Below, piece after piece: positions 1 to 7,561 of a stretch of DNA of 15,696 nucleotides (positions within the stretch are counted from its first letter, which is position 1; the number at the start of each line of letters is the position of its first letter). The DNA is taken from NCBI GenBank assembly GCA_027459565.1, contig DAIDIA010000065.1, forward strand, positions 1 through 15,696, given 5' to 3'. Source of the DNA: Acidimicrobiaceae bacterium. GTDB lineage: Bacteria; Actinomycetota; Acidimicrobiia; Acidimicrobiales; Bog-793. Both the position numbers and the translations under genes were made by a program. Under the pieces are notes generated by a model. That model was given only the letters and a program-made list of their open reading frames with translations. It did not search any database and had not been told where the DNA came from.

Positions 1-986
1 GCCTCCTCGTCCGCCAGCTGGCTCTCGGACTTGATGTCGATGCGCCAACCCGTGAGACGCGCTGCGAGCCTCGCGTTCTGACCCTCCTTGCCGATCGCGA
101 GCGACAGCTGGTAGTCATGCACGATCACCGTGGCGGTGCCCGACTCCTCGTCGAGTCGCACCTCCTGGACCTTGGCCGGCTGGAGCGCGCGGGCGACGAA
201 TTCGGCTGGGTCATCGGAGAAGGGCACGATGTCCACCTTCTCGCCGCGCAGCTCATTGGTCACCATGCGCACACGCGCGCCGCGCGCGCCGACGCAGGCT
301 CCAACGGGGTCGACATTGGGATCGTTTGACCACACGGCGATCTTCGTACGATGTCCGGGCTCTCGCGCGCAGGCCTTGAGTTCGACGACACCGTTGGAGA
401 TCTCGGGAACCTCGAGTTCGAAGAGCCGACGGATGAGCCCGGGATGCGAACGCGAGACGACGATCTGCGGGCCCTTCGCCGTCTTTCGCACCTCGACGAT
501 GTAGGCCTTGAGGCGCGCGCCGTGGTCGTAACGCTCGTAGGGAACCTGCTCTGCCTGGGGCAGGAGCGCCTCGACCTTGCCGAGATCGAGCAGCGTGTAC
601 CGGTTGTCGCTCTGTTGGATGATTCCCGTGACGATGTCGCCTTCGCGCCCCGCGTACTCGTCGTACTTGAGGTCGCGTTCTGCCTCGCGGATGCGCTGCA
701 AGATGACCTGCTTGGCAGCCTGGGCGGCGATGCGACCAAAGTCGTCGGGCGTGTCGTCCCACTCGCGCACGACGTTGCCGTCGTCGTCGAGTTCCTGACC
801 GTAGACACGGATCTCTCCGGAGTCGGAGTCAATCGTCACGAAGGCCTCTTCGGCGGCGGTCGGCAGCCGCTTGTAGGCCGCAACGAGCGCGTTCGCCAGG
901 GCCTCGAGCAGTGTGTCCACCGCGATGCCCTTCTCTCTCGCGATCTGCTGCAGCGCCTCTAGAAACTCGAAGTTCGCCGTCGTCAT
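1..986 (-). CDS. nusA: Transcription termination/antitermination factor NusA (3' end beyond the window)
   Basis: NusA binds RNA polymerase and nascent RNA and modulates pausing, intrinsic termination and antitermination in the cytoplasm. About 328 residues are present; the C-terminus runs off the left edge. The translation starts MTTANFEFLEALQQIAREKG and shows the family domains in order: N-terminal polymerase-binding domain (about 1-112), S1 domain (about 113-181, starting REGDIVTGII), KH1 with GACVGARGARV (229-239) and KH2 with AIGKEGQNARLAARLTGW (297-314). The ATG start overlaps the rimP stop as ATGA, which fixes the start and implies translational coupling. The rimP-nusA order is conserved in bacteria, and infB would be expected further left. 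No frame break was seen. Confidence 0.97.
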   Translation of the reverse strand, partial: MTTANFEFLEALQQIAREKGIAVDTLLEALANALVAAYKRLPTAAEEAFVTIDSDSGEIRVYGQELDDDGNVVREWDDTPDDFGRIAAQAAKQVILQRIREAERDLKYDEYAGREGDIVTGIIQQSDNRYTLLDLGKVEALLPQAEQVPYERYDHGARLKAYIVEVRKTAKGPQIVVSRSHPGLIRRLFELEVPEISNGVVELKACAREPGHRTKIAVWSNDPNVDPVGACVGARGARVRMVTNELRGEKVDIVPFSDDPAEFVARALQPAKVQEVRLDEESGTATVIVHDYQLSLAIGKEGQNARLAARLTGWRIDIKSESQLADEE

Positions 987-1564
987 CTTTCGTTCTCCCT
1001 CTGCGGCGCGCTCGCCGATATGTTTTTCCGCTCGTCGAATTCCTCTGGCGGACCATCTGGTTGAACCGTTCCGGCCCCATGGGTGCGCCTGTCGCTCGCG
1101 AGCGCAGCCTTCCAGTCAAAGACGGTGTGTGCTCTGTCGATCATCTCGTAGGCGAGCTCGCGCGGTTCCTTCGATCGCTCCGAGATCAGCACAATGCCCT
1201 CTTCGTCGGCTCGGATGAGTTCGCCCTCGTCGCGCCGTTCGCCGGGTGCGGAGTTGACCGTCCGCACCGCGATCGTCTGACCGACCGCCTCGATGTAATG
1301 CCGGGGCCGACGGAGGCGGCGTTCGAGACCGGGACTCGAGACCTCAAGTTCGAAGGGCTCCTTTGGGGTGAGCTCCTCATGGGCATCGAGAAAGTCGCTG
1401 ACAAGGCGCGACGCGAGCGTCAGCGAATCGAGGTCGAGGCCATCCCGTCGACTCACGGTGACACACAGCGTGCCCTGGCGGAGTTCGACGTCAACGAGTT
1501 CGACGTCGATTCCGTCAAACAATCCGGAGATGGCCTCCTCGAGCGTCTGCAGATCTGCTGGCAT
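983..1564 (-). CDS. rimP: Ribosome maturation factor RimP
   Basis: RimP assists maturation of the 30S ribosomal subunit. The 193-residue product carries the family block EVSSPGLERRLRRPRHY at 74-90 and the preceding VELVDVELRQGTLCVTVSRR segment; the C-terminal SH3-like part spans about 93-153. The last 40 residues are a polar, probably disordered tail that makes it slightly longer than many homologues. I chose the ATG at 1564 because AAGGAGGT lies about 8 bases upstream on the minus strand; longer in-frame versions would run back through the leader hairpin and have no homology. It overlaps nusA by four bases. Its leader contains a terminator-like hairpin and a 14-bp direct repeat, so expression may be attenuated. 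Confidence 0.95.
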   Translation of the reverse strand: MPADLQTLEEAISGLFDGIDVELVDVELRQGTLCVTVSRRDGLDLDSLTLASRLVSDFLDAHEELTPKEPFELEVSSPGLERRLRRPRHYIEAVGQTIAVRTVNSAPGERRDEGELIRADEEGIVLISERSKEPRELAYEMIDRAHTVFDWKAALASDRRTHGAGTVQPDGPPEEFDERKNISASAPQRENER

Positions 1565-1580
1565 CCGGGCCACCTCCTTC

Positions 1581-1612
1581 CTTGAGTTGTCAGGCATTCT
1601 TGAGTTGTCAGG
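1581..1612 (-). repeat. 14-bp direct repeat in the rimP leader
   Basis: CTTGAGTTGTCAGG occurs at 1581-1594 and again, identically, at 1599-1612 (period 18). On the rimP transcript this reads CCTGACAACTCAAG twice, the second copy running directly into the rimP Shine-Dalgarno sequence. The function is unknown; it could be a duplicated RNA or protein binding site, or a simple local duplication. Confidence 0.7.
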
Positions 1613-1646
1613 GTCCTGCCATCCATCACCAACGCAGCGGGTGTCG

Positions 1647-1680
1647 GAGAAAACAAGAACGTGGGCGCGAGCCCACGTTC
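1647..1680 (-). terminator. Terminator-like hairpin in the rimP-nusA leader (possible attenuator)
   Basis: On the minus strand a perfect 10-bp stem, GAACGTGGGC / GCCCACGTTC (1680-1671 and 1666-1657), encloses a four-base loop and is followed by TTGTTTTCTC. This is the shape of a Rho-independent terminator firing towards rimP. No minus-strand gene lies between it and the divergent gene at 1911, so it probably sits inside the rimP-nusA 5' leader rather than ending an upstream gene. By analogy, terminators also lie ahead of rimP-nusA in E. coli. Confidence 0.65.
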
Positions 1681-1910
1681 CCCAACGACATCCCGCACAA
1701 GTTCGGAGCCATTGTAGCAGCCAACGGCTGCCGATCCCCGTGTGCGAGGTCCGGTTTCGCCCTCGATGGGCGCTCGTCCCGGAGGGGAATTCATTGCACT
1801 TGCCTGCTCCAAACGGTAGAACTAGCGGTAGGCGGTTCCTGAAAGATGCCGCAGTGAGGGATCCGGCCACGCGGTGGCTCGGGCAGGTCACGGGACGGGA
1901 GCACTGCCGA

Positions 1911-3182
1911 ATGCGAACTCCACCAGCACCCGCACCCGGCGACGATGTTCACGCCGACCCGTTACCCGCACAGCCACCGACGAATGCGCTCGACCTCCGA
2001 CCATACGCCCACGTCGGCTGCGTGGGATCCACGCGGGATATGGCGGGCTTTCTCGACGAGATTGCGCCGTTGTGCAACGACCACGCAGAGAAATTCGCGC
2101 TTCGCGGTGCGCTCGACGATCCCGTGTTTGACGCCGTCCGCCACCTCTTCCCGGTGGTCGCAAGGGGCCGTCACCCCTTCGGGAAGCTGAGGGACTCGAC
2201 AACGTCGCTGCTGGTTCTCTCAACCGTTCTCGATCAACGAGCGATTGAGGAGCTCCGTGGTCTCGTGCCCGATACGGTGGCGCTACGCGTGCTGTCGCTC
2301 AACGCACACCCTCGATCCGAGGCGCTGATCGTCTTTGAAGAGGGTGGCGAACGACAGCTCTTCGTGCGACCCGAGCGGCTCGACCCGCACCCAGAACGCG
2401 CGGAACCCCGCGCGCTGCGTGACACGCTCTTTGACCAGGCTCCCCATCTTCTCGAACCCGTCGGCGTCGGAATCAAGTTGCTCGGGCCAGTGACACTCGC
2501 CGGCACGGACTATCCGCTCGAACGGCATCCAAAACTCACCGAACTCGTCGTCTTCCTCGCGCTGCACCCCGACGGCTCGACGAGCAGGAGCTGGACGGCC
2601 GCCCTTTGGCCCGACCGCCGTGTCCCTCAGCAGACAATCAACAACCGGCTCTCAGAGGCGCGGCGGATCGTGGGTTTTGCCAACGACGGACGCCCGCGTC
2701 TTCGACGAATCGGCGAACGCCACCAGCTCGTTGAGTTCGGTTCGGACTGGAGCGACTTCCAGCGACTCGCCGGCTCACCCGATCTTTCGGACTGGCGCGA
2801 GGCGCTCTCGCTCGTGCGCGGCCGACCCTTCGACGACCTCGCACAGGGTCAGTGGGTGGTGTTCGAGGGATTCCTCGCCGAGATAGAGGATGCGATTGCC
2901 GCGGTTGCGATCCGTCTCGGAGACCGCGCGCTCATCGAGAACGATGCGGAGCTGTGCGCATGGGCGGCCAAGCAGGCACTGCGCGCGTGTCCGTTCGACG
3001 AGCGCCTCCATCGACTCCTGATGCGCGCCGCGGACGCGCTCGGCAACCGCGCCGGAGTCGAATCCACGCTTCGCCAGCTTGCACTCATCCTCGAGATCGA
3101 CGGCGACCCCCTCGCCGGTGTGCACCCGAAGACCGCCCAACTCTACGGCGAACTCACGAACTCCGGTGCTAGCCGCGGGTGA
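1911..3182 (+). CDS. BTAD-containing winged-helix transcriptional regulator
   Basis: The 423-residue product has an N-terminal region of about 185 residues that I do not recognise. A winged-helix DNA-binding domain (about 187-258) follows, starting IKLLGPVTLAG and containing ALWPDRRVPQQTINNRLSEAR. A bacterial transcriptional activator domain made of TPR-like helices comes last (about 277-415: DWREALSLVRGRPFDDL, then AWAAKQALRACPFDERLHRLLMRA). This is the SARP/AfsR-like DNA-binding plus BTAD pairing, but with the DNA-binding domain central rather than N-terminal. There is no visible ATPase domain or signal peptide. The ATG at 1911 was chosen for a GGGAG about 9 bases upstream; an alternative is Met44. 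The gene diverges from rimP, and its 3' end overlaps the convergent membrane protein by 14 bp. Its target genes cannot be told from the sequence. Confidence 0.85.
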   Translation: MRTPPAPAPGDDVHADPLPAQPPTNALDLRPYAHVGCVGSTRDMAGFLDEIAPLCNDHAEKFALRGALDDPVFDAVRHLFPVVARGRHPFGKLRDSTTSLLVLSTVLDQRAIEELRGLVPDTVALRVLSLNAHPRSEALIVFEEGGERQLFVRPERLDPHPERAEPRALRDTLFDQAPHLLEPVGVGIKLLGPVTLAGTDYPLERHPKLTELVVFLALHPDGSTSRSWTAALWPDRRVPQQTINNRLSEARRIVGFANDGRPRLRRIGERHQLVEFGSDWSDFQRLAGSPDLSDWREALSLVRGRPFDDLAQGQWVVFEGFLAEIEDAIAAVAIRLGDRALIENDAELCAWAAKQALRACPFDERLHRLLMRAADALGNRAGVESTLRQLALILEIDGDPLAGVHPKTAQLYGELTNSGASRG

Positions 3183-4854
3183 ACCCGACGGTGGAGACAA
3201 GCAACGGCTTCGGCCAGACGATGATGCGGTAGCTCCCGACGACGTAGGCGACCTTTGGTCTTCCAAAGGTCGTGATCGCCGTCGTTGCGTTGATGTGCCG
3301 CCACGGGTGTTTGACGTCGTAGATGAGAAACTCGAACCTCGCTCGCGCATACCAGCTCGCGTCCGACTGTCGTCCGTATCGGACGATCCTGCCCGCCGGA
3401 TCGGTGATCACGGGTCGGACAATGACACCTTCCCCACTCGATACCGTCACAATCGAGGCACTCCAGTAGTCGCCGATTCCGATCGTAAGGTGATGGTGCG
3501 CGAGAAAGTCCGTGACCACCGCAGATGGCTGGCGCGCGCTCGTACGGGAGAGGTTCCCTGCCGTGGCGACGCCGATCAGTGCGATGAGCGCGACGGCGCC
3601 GAGTGCCGATGCCAAGATTGGCCGCGGTCGATCGACCCTGCGCAATGTGCGCGCGACCGTTCTGGCCGACAGGATCGTCCCGAAGATCAGGGCGGCGGTG
3701 AGATAGCGCGCGTAGTCGGCGTTGTCGTTGGGACACAGATAGACGAAGGTCGCAATCGATCCCGCGGCTCCCGACAACAAGAGTGCGTCGAGCCTCAGCG
3801 AACGTTCGGATCGGCGATTTCCTTTGTCGCCGATGATCAGCCCACGCACAAACACGAAAAGCGAGTAGGCGACTCCGCCTGCAACAATGCACGCCAGGGG
3901 AAGATGGACAAGGCGCGACAATCCTGAGCCATTGGTCACGGCATCTGCGCTCACCGTCGATGCGGGTCCGATAGCGAGCCTTGTCACACCGAGCAGGCCC
4001 GACAACCAGGACATCGAATGTCCGATGTTGGTCATATACCGGTTTGACGTCGCATGGGTGATGCCACTGGCAAGCGTGAACGCTCCAGCGTGGTTCAATG
4101 CGGCCCTTCCGATCTTTGCGAGCACGAACGCTCCGAGACCCGCCGCGATGCTCGGGAGCCCGCGCCGGAGCGAACGCATGCGCACCATCTCGGAAAGACC
4201 CGCGAAGATCGCCGGGATCATCCCGAATGTCAGCGTCGCGAGATCACCGAGGAATCCGGCGACGAGCGCAACTACCGCCACGACGAAGCCGACATTCCAG
4301 CGACCATTCGCCAGCGCGGCAAAGGCGACCAGGCAATACAGCGTCGTTCCGACATGCCAGGGGCCCTGGAGCAAGAAGAAGCTCAGATTAGGGCTCGGAA
4401 GGGCGAGAACCAGACAGACGACCGAACCCGAGAGAACGAATCGCCAACTACGAACCTCGTCCCTGACCATCCAAAGCCCGAGTAGGGCGATGATTCCGAC
4501 GATGAGTGCCGGCACCACGTGCAGGGCGGTCTTGGTCACTCCCTCCACGTGGACGAACAACGCGTAGAACATCGCGTCGACGCTCCAGAACGAGTCGTTC
4601 GAGAGTCCCCATCCGTGCAACAAGAGGTTGCCCGAGTTGATTGACTGGCCCTCGAGAACAACGGTTGCACCGTCGGAGTTTCCCGCAAACACGTGCGCCG
4701 ACATCGCGCTCAACAGCCAGGTGACGAGAGCGAGCAATGCGATCGCGCCAACTGCTCGTTCGAGAAGCGCGATCGCGGACGAGACTCGCGTATTGGACCG
4801 AAGATCGGACCCGGACCTGGTCGGCCCGTCTCGACCAGATAGCAACATGGGCAT
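3169..4854 (-). CDS. Polytopic membrane protein, GT-C-like (function unassigned)
   Basis: The product has 561 residues, with a hydrophobic segment at about 26-51 and then many more (for example 110-130, 138-152, 170-182, 187-205, 208-222) up to about residue 420. A last extracytoplasmic soluble part of about 130 residues ends the protein. The first outer loop carries NSDGATVVLEGQSINSGNLL followed by LHGWGLSNDSFW; an acidic residue in that loop (Asp61) recalls the arrangement of GT-C lipid-linked glycosyltransferases. I recognise the type from actinobacterial hypothetical membrane proteins but cannot name a substrate. The ATG at 4854 has AGGA about 8 bases upstream; Met3 is a close alternative. 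It lies tail-to-tail with the BTAD gene and head-to-head with the fabI-like gene, 177 bp away. Confidence 0.8.
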   Translation of the reverse strand: MPMLLSGRDGPTRSGSDLRSNTRVSSAIALLERAVGAIALLALVTWLLSAMSAHVFAGNSDGATVVLEGQSINSGNLLLHGWGLSNDSFWSVDAMFYALFVHVEGVTKTALHVVPALIVGIIALLGLWMVRDEVRSWRFVLSGSVVCLVLALPSPNLSFFLLQGPWHVGTTLYCLVAFAALANGRWNVGFVVAVVALVAGFLGDLATLTFGMIPAIFAGLSEMVRMRSLRRGLPSIAAGLGAFVLAKIGRAALNHAGAFTLASGITHATSNRYMTNIGHSMSWLSGLLGVTRLAIGPASTVSADAVTNGSGLSRLVHLPLACIVAGGVAYSLFVFVRGLIIGDKGNRRSERSLRLDALLLSGAAGSIATFVYLCPNDNADYARYLTAALIFGTILSARTVARTLRRVDRPRPILASALGAVALIALIGVATAGNLSRTSARQPSAVVTDFLAHHHLTIGIGDYWSASIVTVSSGEGVIVRPVITDPAGRIVRYGRQSDASWYARARFEFLIYDVKHPWRHINATTAITTFGRPKVAYVVGSYRIIVWPKPLLVSTVGFTRG

Positions 4855-5031
4855 GACGACATCCTAAAGAACGGAGAACTTCGCGGCAGATACTCGGAGG
4901 AATCACACGGACCGCTCCCCGACGAGGGGATCGACGCCGCAGCTCATCAGGGCAACAGTCCGCCCGCTATCCTCCAGTCTGAGAACCTGACCGCGCATTG
5001 TTCGCCCGGGACAGCCGAGAAAGGACCACCC

Positions 5032-5808
5032 GTGGGCATCCTTGAGGGAAAGAAGTTGTTGATCACCGGTGTGCTCACCGACGATTCTCTGGCATTTGAT
5101 GTCGCCCGCCTCGCGCAGAGCGAGGGTGCGACCATCGTCCTGACAGGTTTCGGGCGTGGCCTCTCGCTGACCGAGCGCACGGCCCGCAAGCTCGCGACAC
5201 CACCCGATGTCTTTGAACTCGACGTTCAAGATCCCGATCATGCGACAAGGGTCGCCGCCGAGATCGCGGAGCGCTTCGGAAGTCTCGACGGACTCTTGCA
5301 CGCGATCGGATACGCGCCGGCCGCCTGCCTCGGCAGCGGCATGATGCCCGCGACATGGAGCGAAGTTTCAACAATGCTTGAGGTATCGACGTATTCGCTC
5401 AAGGCGCTCGCGGAGGCGTTTGCCCCTCTTCTTGCATCGCACGGTGGTGGTTCGATCGTCGGATTGGATTTCGACGCGACTCTGGCCTGGCCAGGATATG
5501 ACTGGATGGGAGTCGCGAAGGCGGGACTTGAGTCGCTGACGCGCTACCTCGCGCGCGACCTTGGTCAACAAGACGTCCGCGTCAATCTCGTTGCCGCCGG
5601 GCCGATCCGGACGATCGCCGCGAAATCAATCCCGGGATTTTCAAATTTCGAATCAATCTGGGAGGCCCGGGCACCGCTCGGGTGGAGTGTCGATACTGAC
5701 GGTGAAGCTGTCGCCAGAGCCTGCGTTGCGCTCTTTTCCGACTGGTTCCCAAAGACCACGGGAGAGATCATCCATGTCGATGGCGGATTTCACGCCGTGG
5801 GGGCCTGA
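5032..5808 (+). CDS. fabI: Enoyl-[acyl-carrier-protein] reductase, InhA/FabI type
   Basis: This enzyme performs the last reduction of the type II fatty-acid elongation cycle, reducing trans-2-enoyl-ACP with NADH in the cytoplasm. The 258-residue protein is full length. It starts MGILEGKKLLITGVLTDDSL, has the nucleotide-site segment HAIGYAP (90-96) and the catalytic pair Tyr156 and Lys163 in GYDWMGVAKAGLE, equivalent to Tyr158/Lys165 of mycobacterial InhA, and ends with GEIIHVDGGFHAVGA. The position of InhA Ser94 is Ala91 here. The start is GTG, with AAAGGA about 6 bases upstream. Unlike the mycobacterial fabG1-inhA pair, no ketoacyl reductase lies beside it. The 3' end overlaps the convergent SHOCT gene by 19 bp. 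Confidence 0.93.
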   Translation: MGILEGKKLLITGVLTDDSLAFDVARLAQSEGATIVLTGFGRGLSLTERTARKLATPPDVFELDVQDPDHATRVAAEIAERFGSLDGLLHAIGYAPAACLGSGMMPATWSEVSTMLEVSTYSLKALAEAFAPLLASHGGGSIVGLDFDATLAWPGYDWMGVAKAGLESLTRYLARDLGQQDVRVNLVAAGPIRTIAAKSIPGFSNFESIWEARAPLGWSVDTDGEAVARACVALFSDWFPKTTGEIIHVDGGFHAVGA

Positions 5809-6092
5809 CCCTCCTCGCGCTCGTCGCCCGGATGCTCCCGCAACGCTACGAGTCGCTCGCGATACTCGTCGAGATCGAGCTCCCCGCGCGCGAAACGCTC
5901 CGAGAGGATTCGTTCCGTGGATGAGCTCGACATCACGTCGTGCTGCGCGAGTGGGCTCGCTGCGGATCTCCCTGGGGCCCCGCGCGCACGAGAACGCGAG
6001 GCAACGAAGAGGATCACGCCAACCAATACGATGACGACCGCGAACGGTCCCATAAGCAGATGATGTCCGTGCCGGATCAATGCAAGTGCCAC
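5790..6092 (-). CDS. Small SHOCT-domain membrane protein
   Basis: The 100-residue protein has one transmembrane helix (about 14-31, MGPFAVVIVLVGVILFVASR), a short Ala/Arg/Ser linker, and a C-terminal SHOCT motif (about 59-88: TERILSERFARGELDLDEYRERL). SHOCT is a short two-helix oligomerisation motif of unknown precise role, common at the C-terminus of small actinobacterial membrane proteins. The start is GTG with GGAGG six bases upstream. It is convergent with the enoyl reductase, sharing the last 19 bp, and its upstream region abuts the tRNA-Cys promoter region. The cytoplasmic tail is rich in charged residues. Its function is unknown. Confidence 0.85.
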   Translation of the reverse strand: MALALIRHGHHLLMGPFAVVIVLVGVILFVASRSRARGAPGRSAASPLAQHDVMSSSSTERILSERFARGELDLDEYRERLVALREHPGDEREEGQAPTA

Positions 6093-6192
6093 CTCGTGCC
6101 TCCGCGGTCTGCTCGGTATTGGGTCCCAATCGAAATTAGCGATTTCTCAGTGACCGACATGCCGGACCGGCACGGCTAGGGTAATAGCGAGC

Positions 6193-6267
6193 GGCGGCGT
6201 GGCCGAGTGGCTTAGGCAAGGGCCTGCAAAGCCCTCTACCCCAGTTCGATTCTGGGCGCCGCCTCCA
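6193..6267 (+). tRNA. tRNA-Cys (anticodon GCA)
   Basis: The acceptor stem GGCGGCG (6193-6199) pairs perfectly with CGCCGCC (6257-6263). It is followed by discriminator U, typical of tRNA-Cys, and an encoded CCA (6265-6267). The anticodon stem AGGGC/GCCCT encloses loop CTGCAAA with anticodon GCA at 6226-6228. The T-arm contains CCCAG-TTCGATT-CTGGG. A TAGGGT at 6177-6182 could be the -10, but no well-spaced -35 is clear. The 3' half from 6222 is the left copy of the island's att core, so the integrated element supplies the bases after 6265, including the end of CCA. Confidence 0.97.
6222..6265 (+). repeat. attL: left 44-bp core repeat inside tRNA-Cys
   Basis: This copy begins in the 5' side of the anticodon stem and runs through anticodon loop, variable loop, T-arm, acceptor strand, discriminator and the first C of CCA. 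It is identical to 11358-11401. Bases flanking the two copies differ on both sides (preceding ...AAGG versus ...GAGC; following CAGCAG versus AAGCGG), which sets the limits. Confidence 0.95.
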
Positions 6268-6365
6268 GCAGTTTTCGCTGTATAGTGGCAGGTCAGGGGC
6301 TATATTTGGTTTGTCCTCGACAGACCGGCAGTGACCTCCAGAACCTCTCAAAACCCCCTGTTTTC

Positions 6366-6396
6366 AGCCCCGCGGTGCCCCGCGTGAGCCCCGCGG
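6366..6396 (+). repeat. Short G+C-rich direct repeats upstream of the integrase
   Basis: AGCCCCGCGG occurs at 6366-6375 and 6387-6396, with a third CCCCGCG at 6378-6384 between them (spacing about 9 and 11 bases). They lie in the 148 bp between the tRNA and the integrase start, where integrase arm-type or recombination-directionality-factor sites are expected. The role is inferred from position only. Confidence 0.45.
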
Positions 6397-6415
6397 CTCA
6401 TCAGAGGAGATTGAG

Positions 6416-7537
6416 ATGGCCAATGTTGAAAAGCGTTCCGGCAACTACCGCGTGCGTTATGACGATCCATGTGGACGAAGACGTTCCGAGACCTTCGCCC
6501 GCAAGGGCGACGCGGAGCGGTTCTTGCGCGAGACACGCGTCGCGATCGACAACGCGCGCTGGCTCGACCCGAGCGACGAGAAGATCACACTCGCGGAGTG
6601 CGCAGACGATTTCATGTCGCTCGCGCGTCGTCTCTCGCCAACAACACAGCAGACCTATCGACGCGACCTTGACAAATACATACTCCCCCGCTTTGGTGCG
6701 TACACGATCGGAAGGTTGCCAAGCGACGAGATCGAGAACTGGTTAATGGATGAGGTCGAGTCTGGAACTGCGCCAAGCTCAGTGCACCGTCACTACCGGA
6801 CGCTTCGTCGCATGCTCCAAGTCGCGATCGAAAAGGAAAAGCTTCTCTTGAATCCGTGTGATCGCGTCACGCCACCGCGAGTTCCAAGAGGTGAGATGGT
6901 CTTTCTCTCCTGGAATGAGGCAATCAACCTTGCAGAGGCGCACAGTGAGCGTTATCGCGCGCTGGTCTATCTCGCGATCGACTCCGGCATGCGCTGGGGA
7001 GAGCTGATTGGACTACGACGCGCCAACGTCGATGTCCAACGCCACAAGGTACGAGTCACGGATCAGCTCATCCGCATGGGTGCCGGTGAGTGGCTACGAA
7101 AAGAACCAAAGACCTCTGGCTCAGTCCGATCAGTGACGATCTCGGAATTCACCGCGACGGTTCTCACCGACCATCTCTCACACTTCGCTGGCCCAGGATC
7201 AGACGGCCTAGTGTTCGCGAACCAGGCTGGGCATCCGCTCATCTCGTCGAGCTTTTTGACTCACCACATCAAGCCAGCGCGAGATTCACTCGGACTTCCG
7301 TGTCGGTTCCATGATCTGCGCCACAAAAGTGTTGCTCTTGCGATCGCGTCGGGAGCACCCCCCAAAGCGATCCAGGCCCGAATGGGACACTCCTCGATCA
7401 ACGTCACCCTCGACCGCTACGGGCATCTCTTCCCGGAACTCGATGAAGCAATCGCAACCTCATTCGGCGAGAAGTTCGTCACAGCACACGCGAATCGTTC
7501 GAACAATATCGTTCATGTGGCATTTGGCGACACGTGA
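6416..7537 (+). CDS. Tyrosine recombinase / site-specific integrase of the island
   Basis: The integrase catalyses recombination between attP on the circular element and the tRNA-Cys 3' half. Its 373 residues show an N-terminal arm-binding segment (about 10-45, YRVRYDDPCGRRRSETFARK), a SAM-like core-binding domain (about 57-145, LAECADDFMSLARRLSPTTQ) and a catalytic domain (about 165-350). All catalytic positions are visible: Arg193 (GMRWGEL), Lys232 (EPKTSGS), His299 and Arg302 (HDLRHKS), His325 (RMGHSS) and nucleophile Tyr335 (LDRYGHL). AGAGGAG six bases before the ATG fixes the start. It is transcribed away from the tRNA and is convergent with the Doc toxin gene, 24 bp away. The gene is intact, so integration activity is plausible; excision may need a factor I cannot find. 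Confidence 0.96.
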   Translation: MANVEKRSGNYRVRYDDPCGRRRSETFARKGDAERFLRETRVAIDNARWLDPSDEKITLAECADDFMSLARRLSPTTQQTYRRDLDKYILPRFGAYTIGRLPSDEIENWLMDEVESGTAPSSVHRHYRTLRRMLQVAIEKEKLLLNPCDRVTPPRVPRGEMVFLSWNEAINLAEAHSERYRALVYLAIDSGMRWGELIGLRRANVDVQRHKVRVTDQLIRMGAGEWLRKEPKTSGSVRSVTISEFTATVLTDHLSHFAGPGSDGLVFANQAGHPLISSSFLTHHIKPARDSLGLPCRFHDLRHKSVALAIASGAPPKAIQARMGHSSINVTLDRYGHLFPELDEAIATSFGEKFVTAHANRSNNIVHVAFGDT

Positions 7538-7561
7538 TACGTCGTAGAAATCGGCAAACCG

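Larger units (their letters stand above)
1565..1910. other. Divergent intergenic region between rimP and the BTAD regulator
   Basis: This 346-bp stretch separates the leftward rimP-nusA operon from the rightward BTAD gene. It holds the rimP Shine-Dalgarno sequence, a 14-bp direct repeat and a terminator-like hairpin, listed separately. Open frames exist through it, but they show no recognisable family and cross the hairpin, so I see no gene here. Confidence 0.7.

Noticed and set aside
1368..1910. 181-codon N-terminal extension of the BTAD protein
   Set aside because: It would run antisense through rimP and its leader hairpin; composition is shadow-like.
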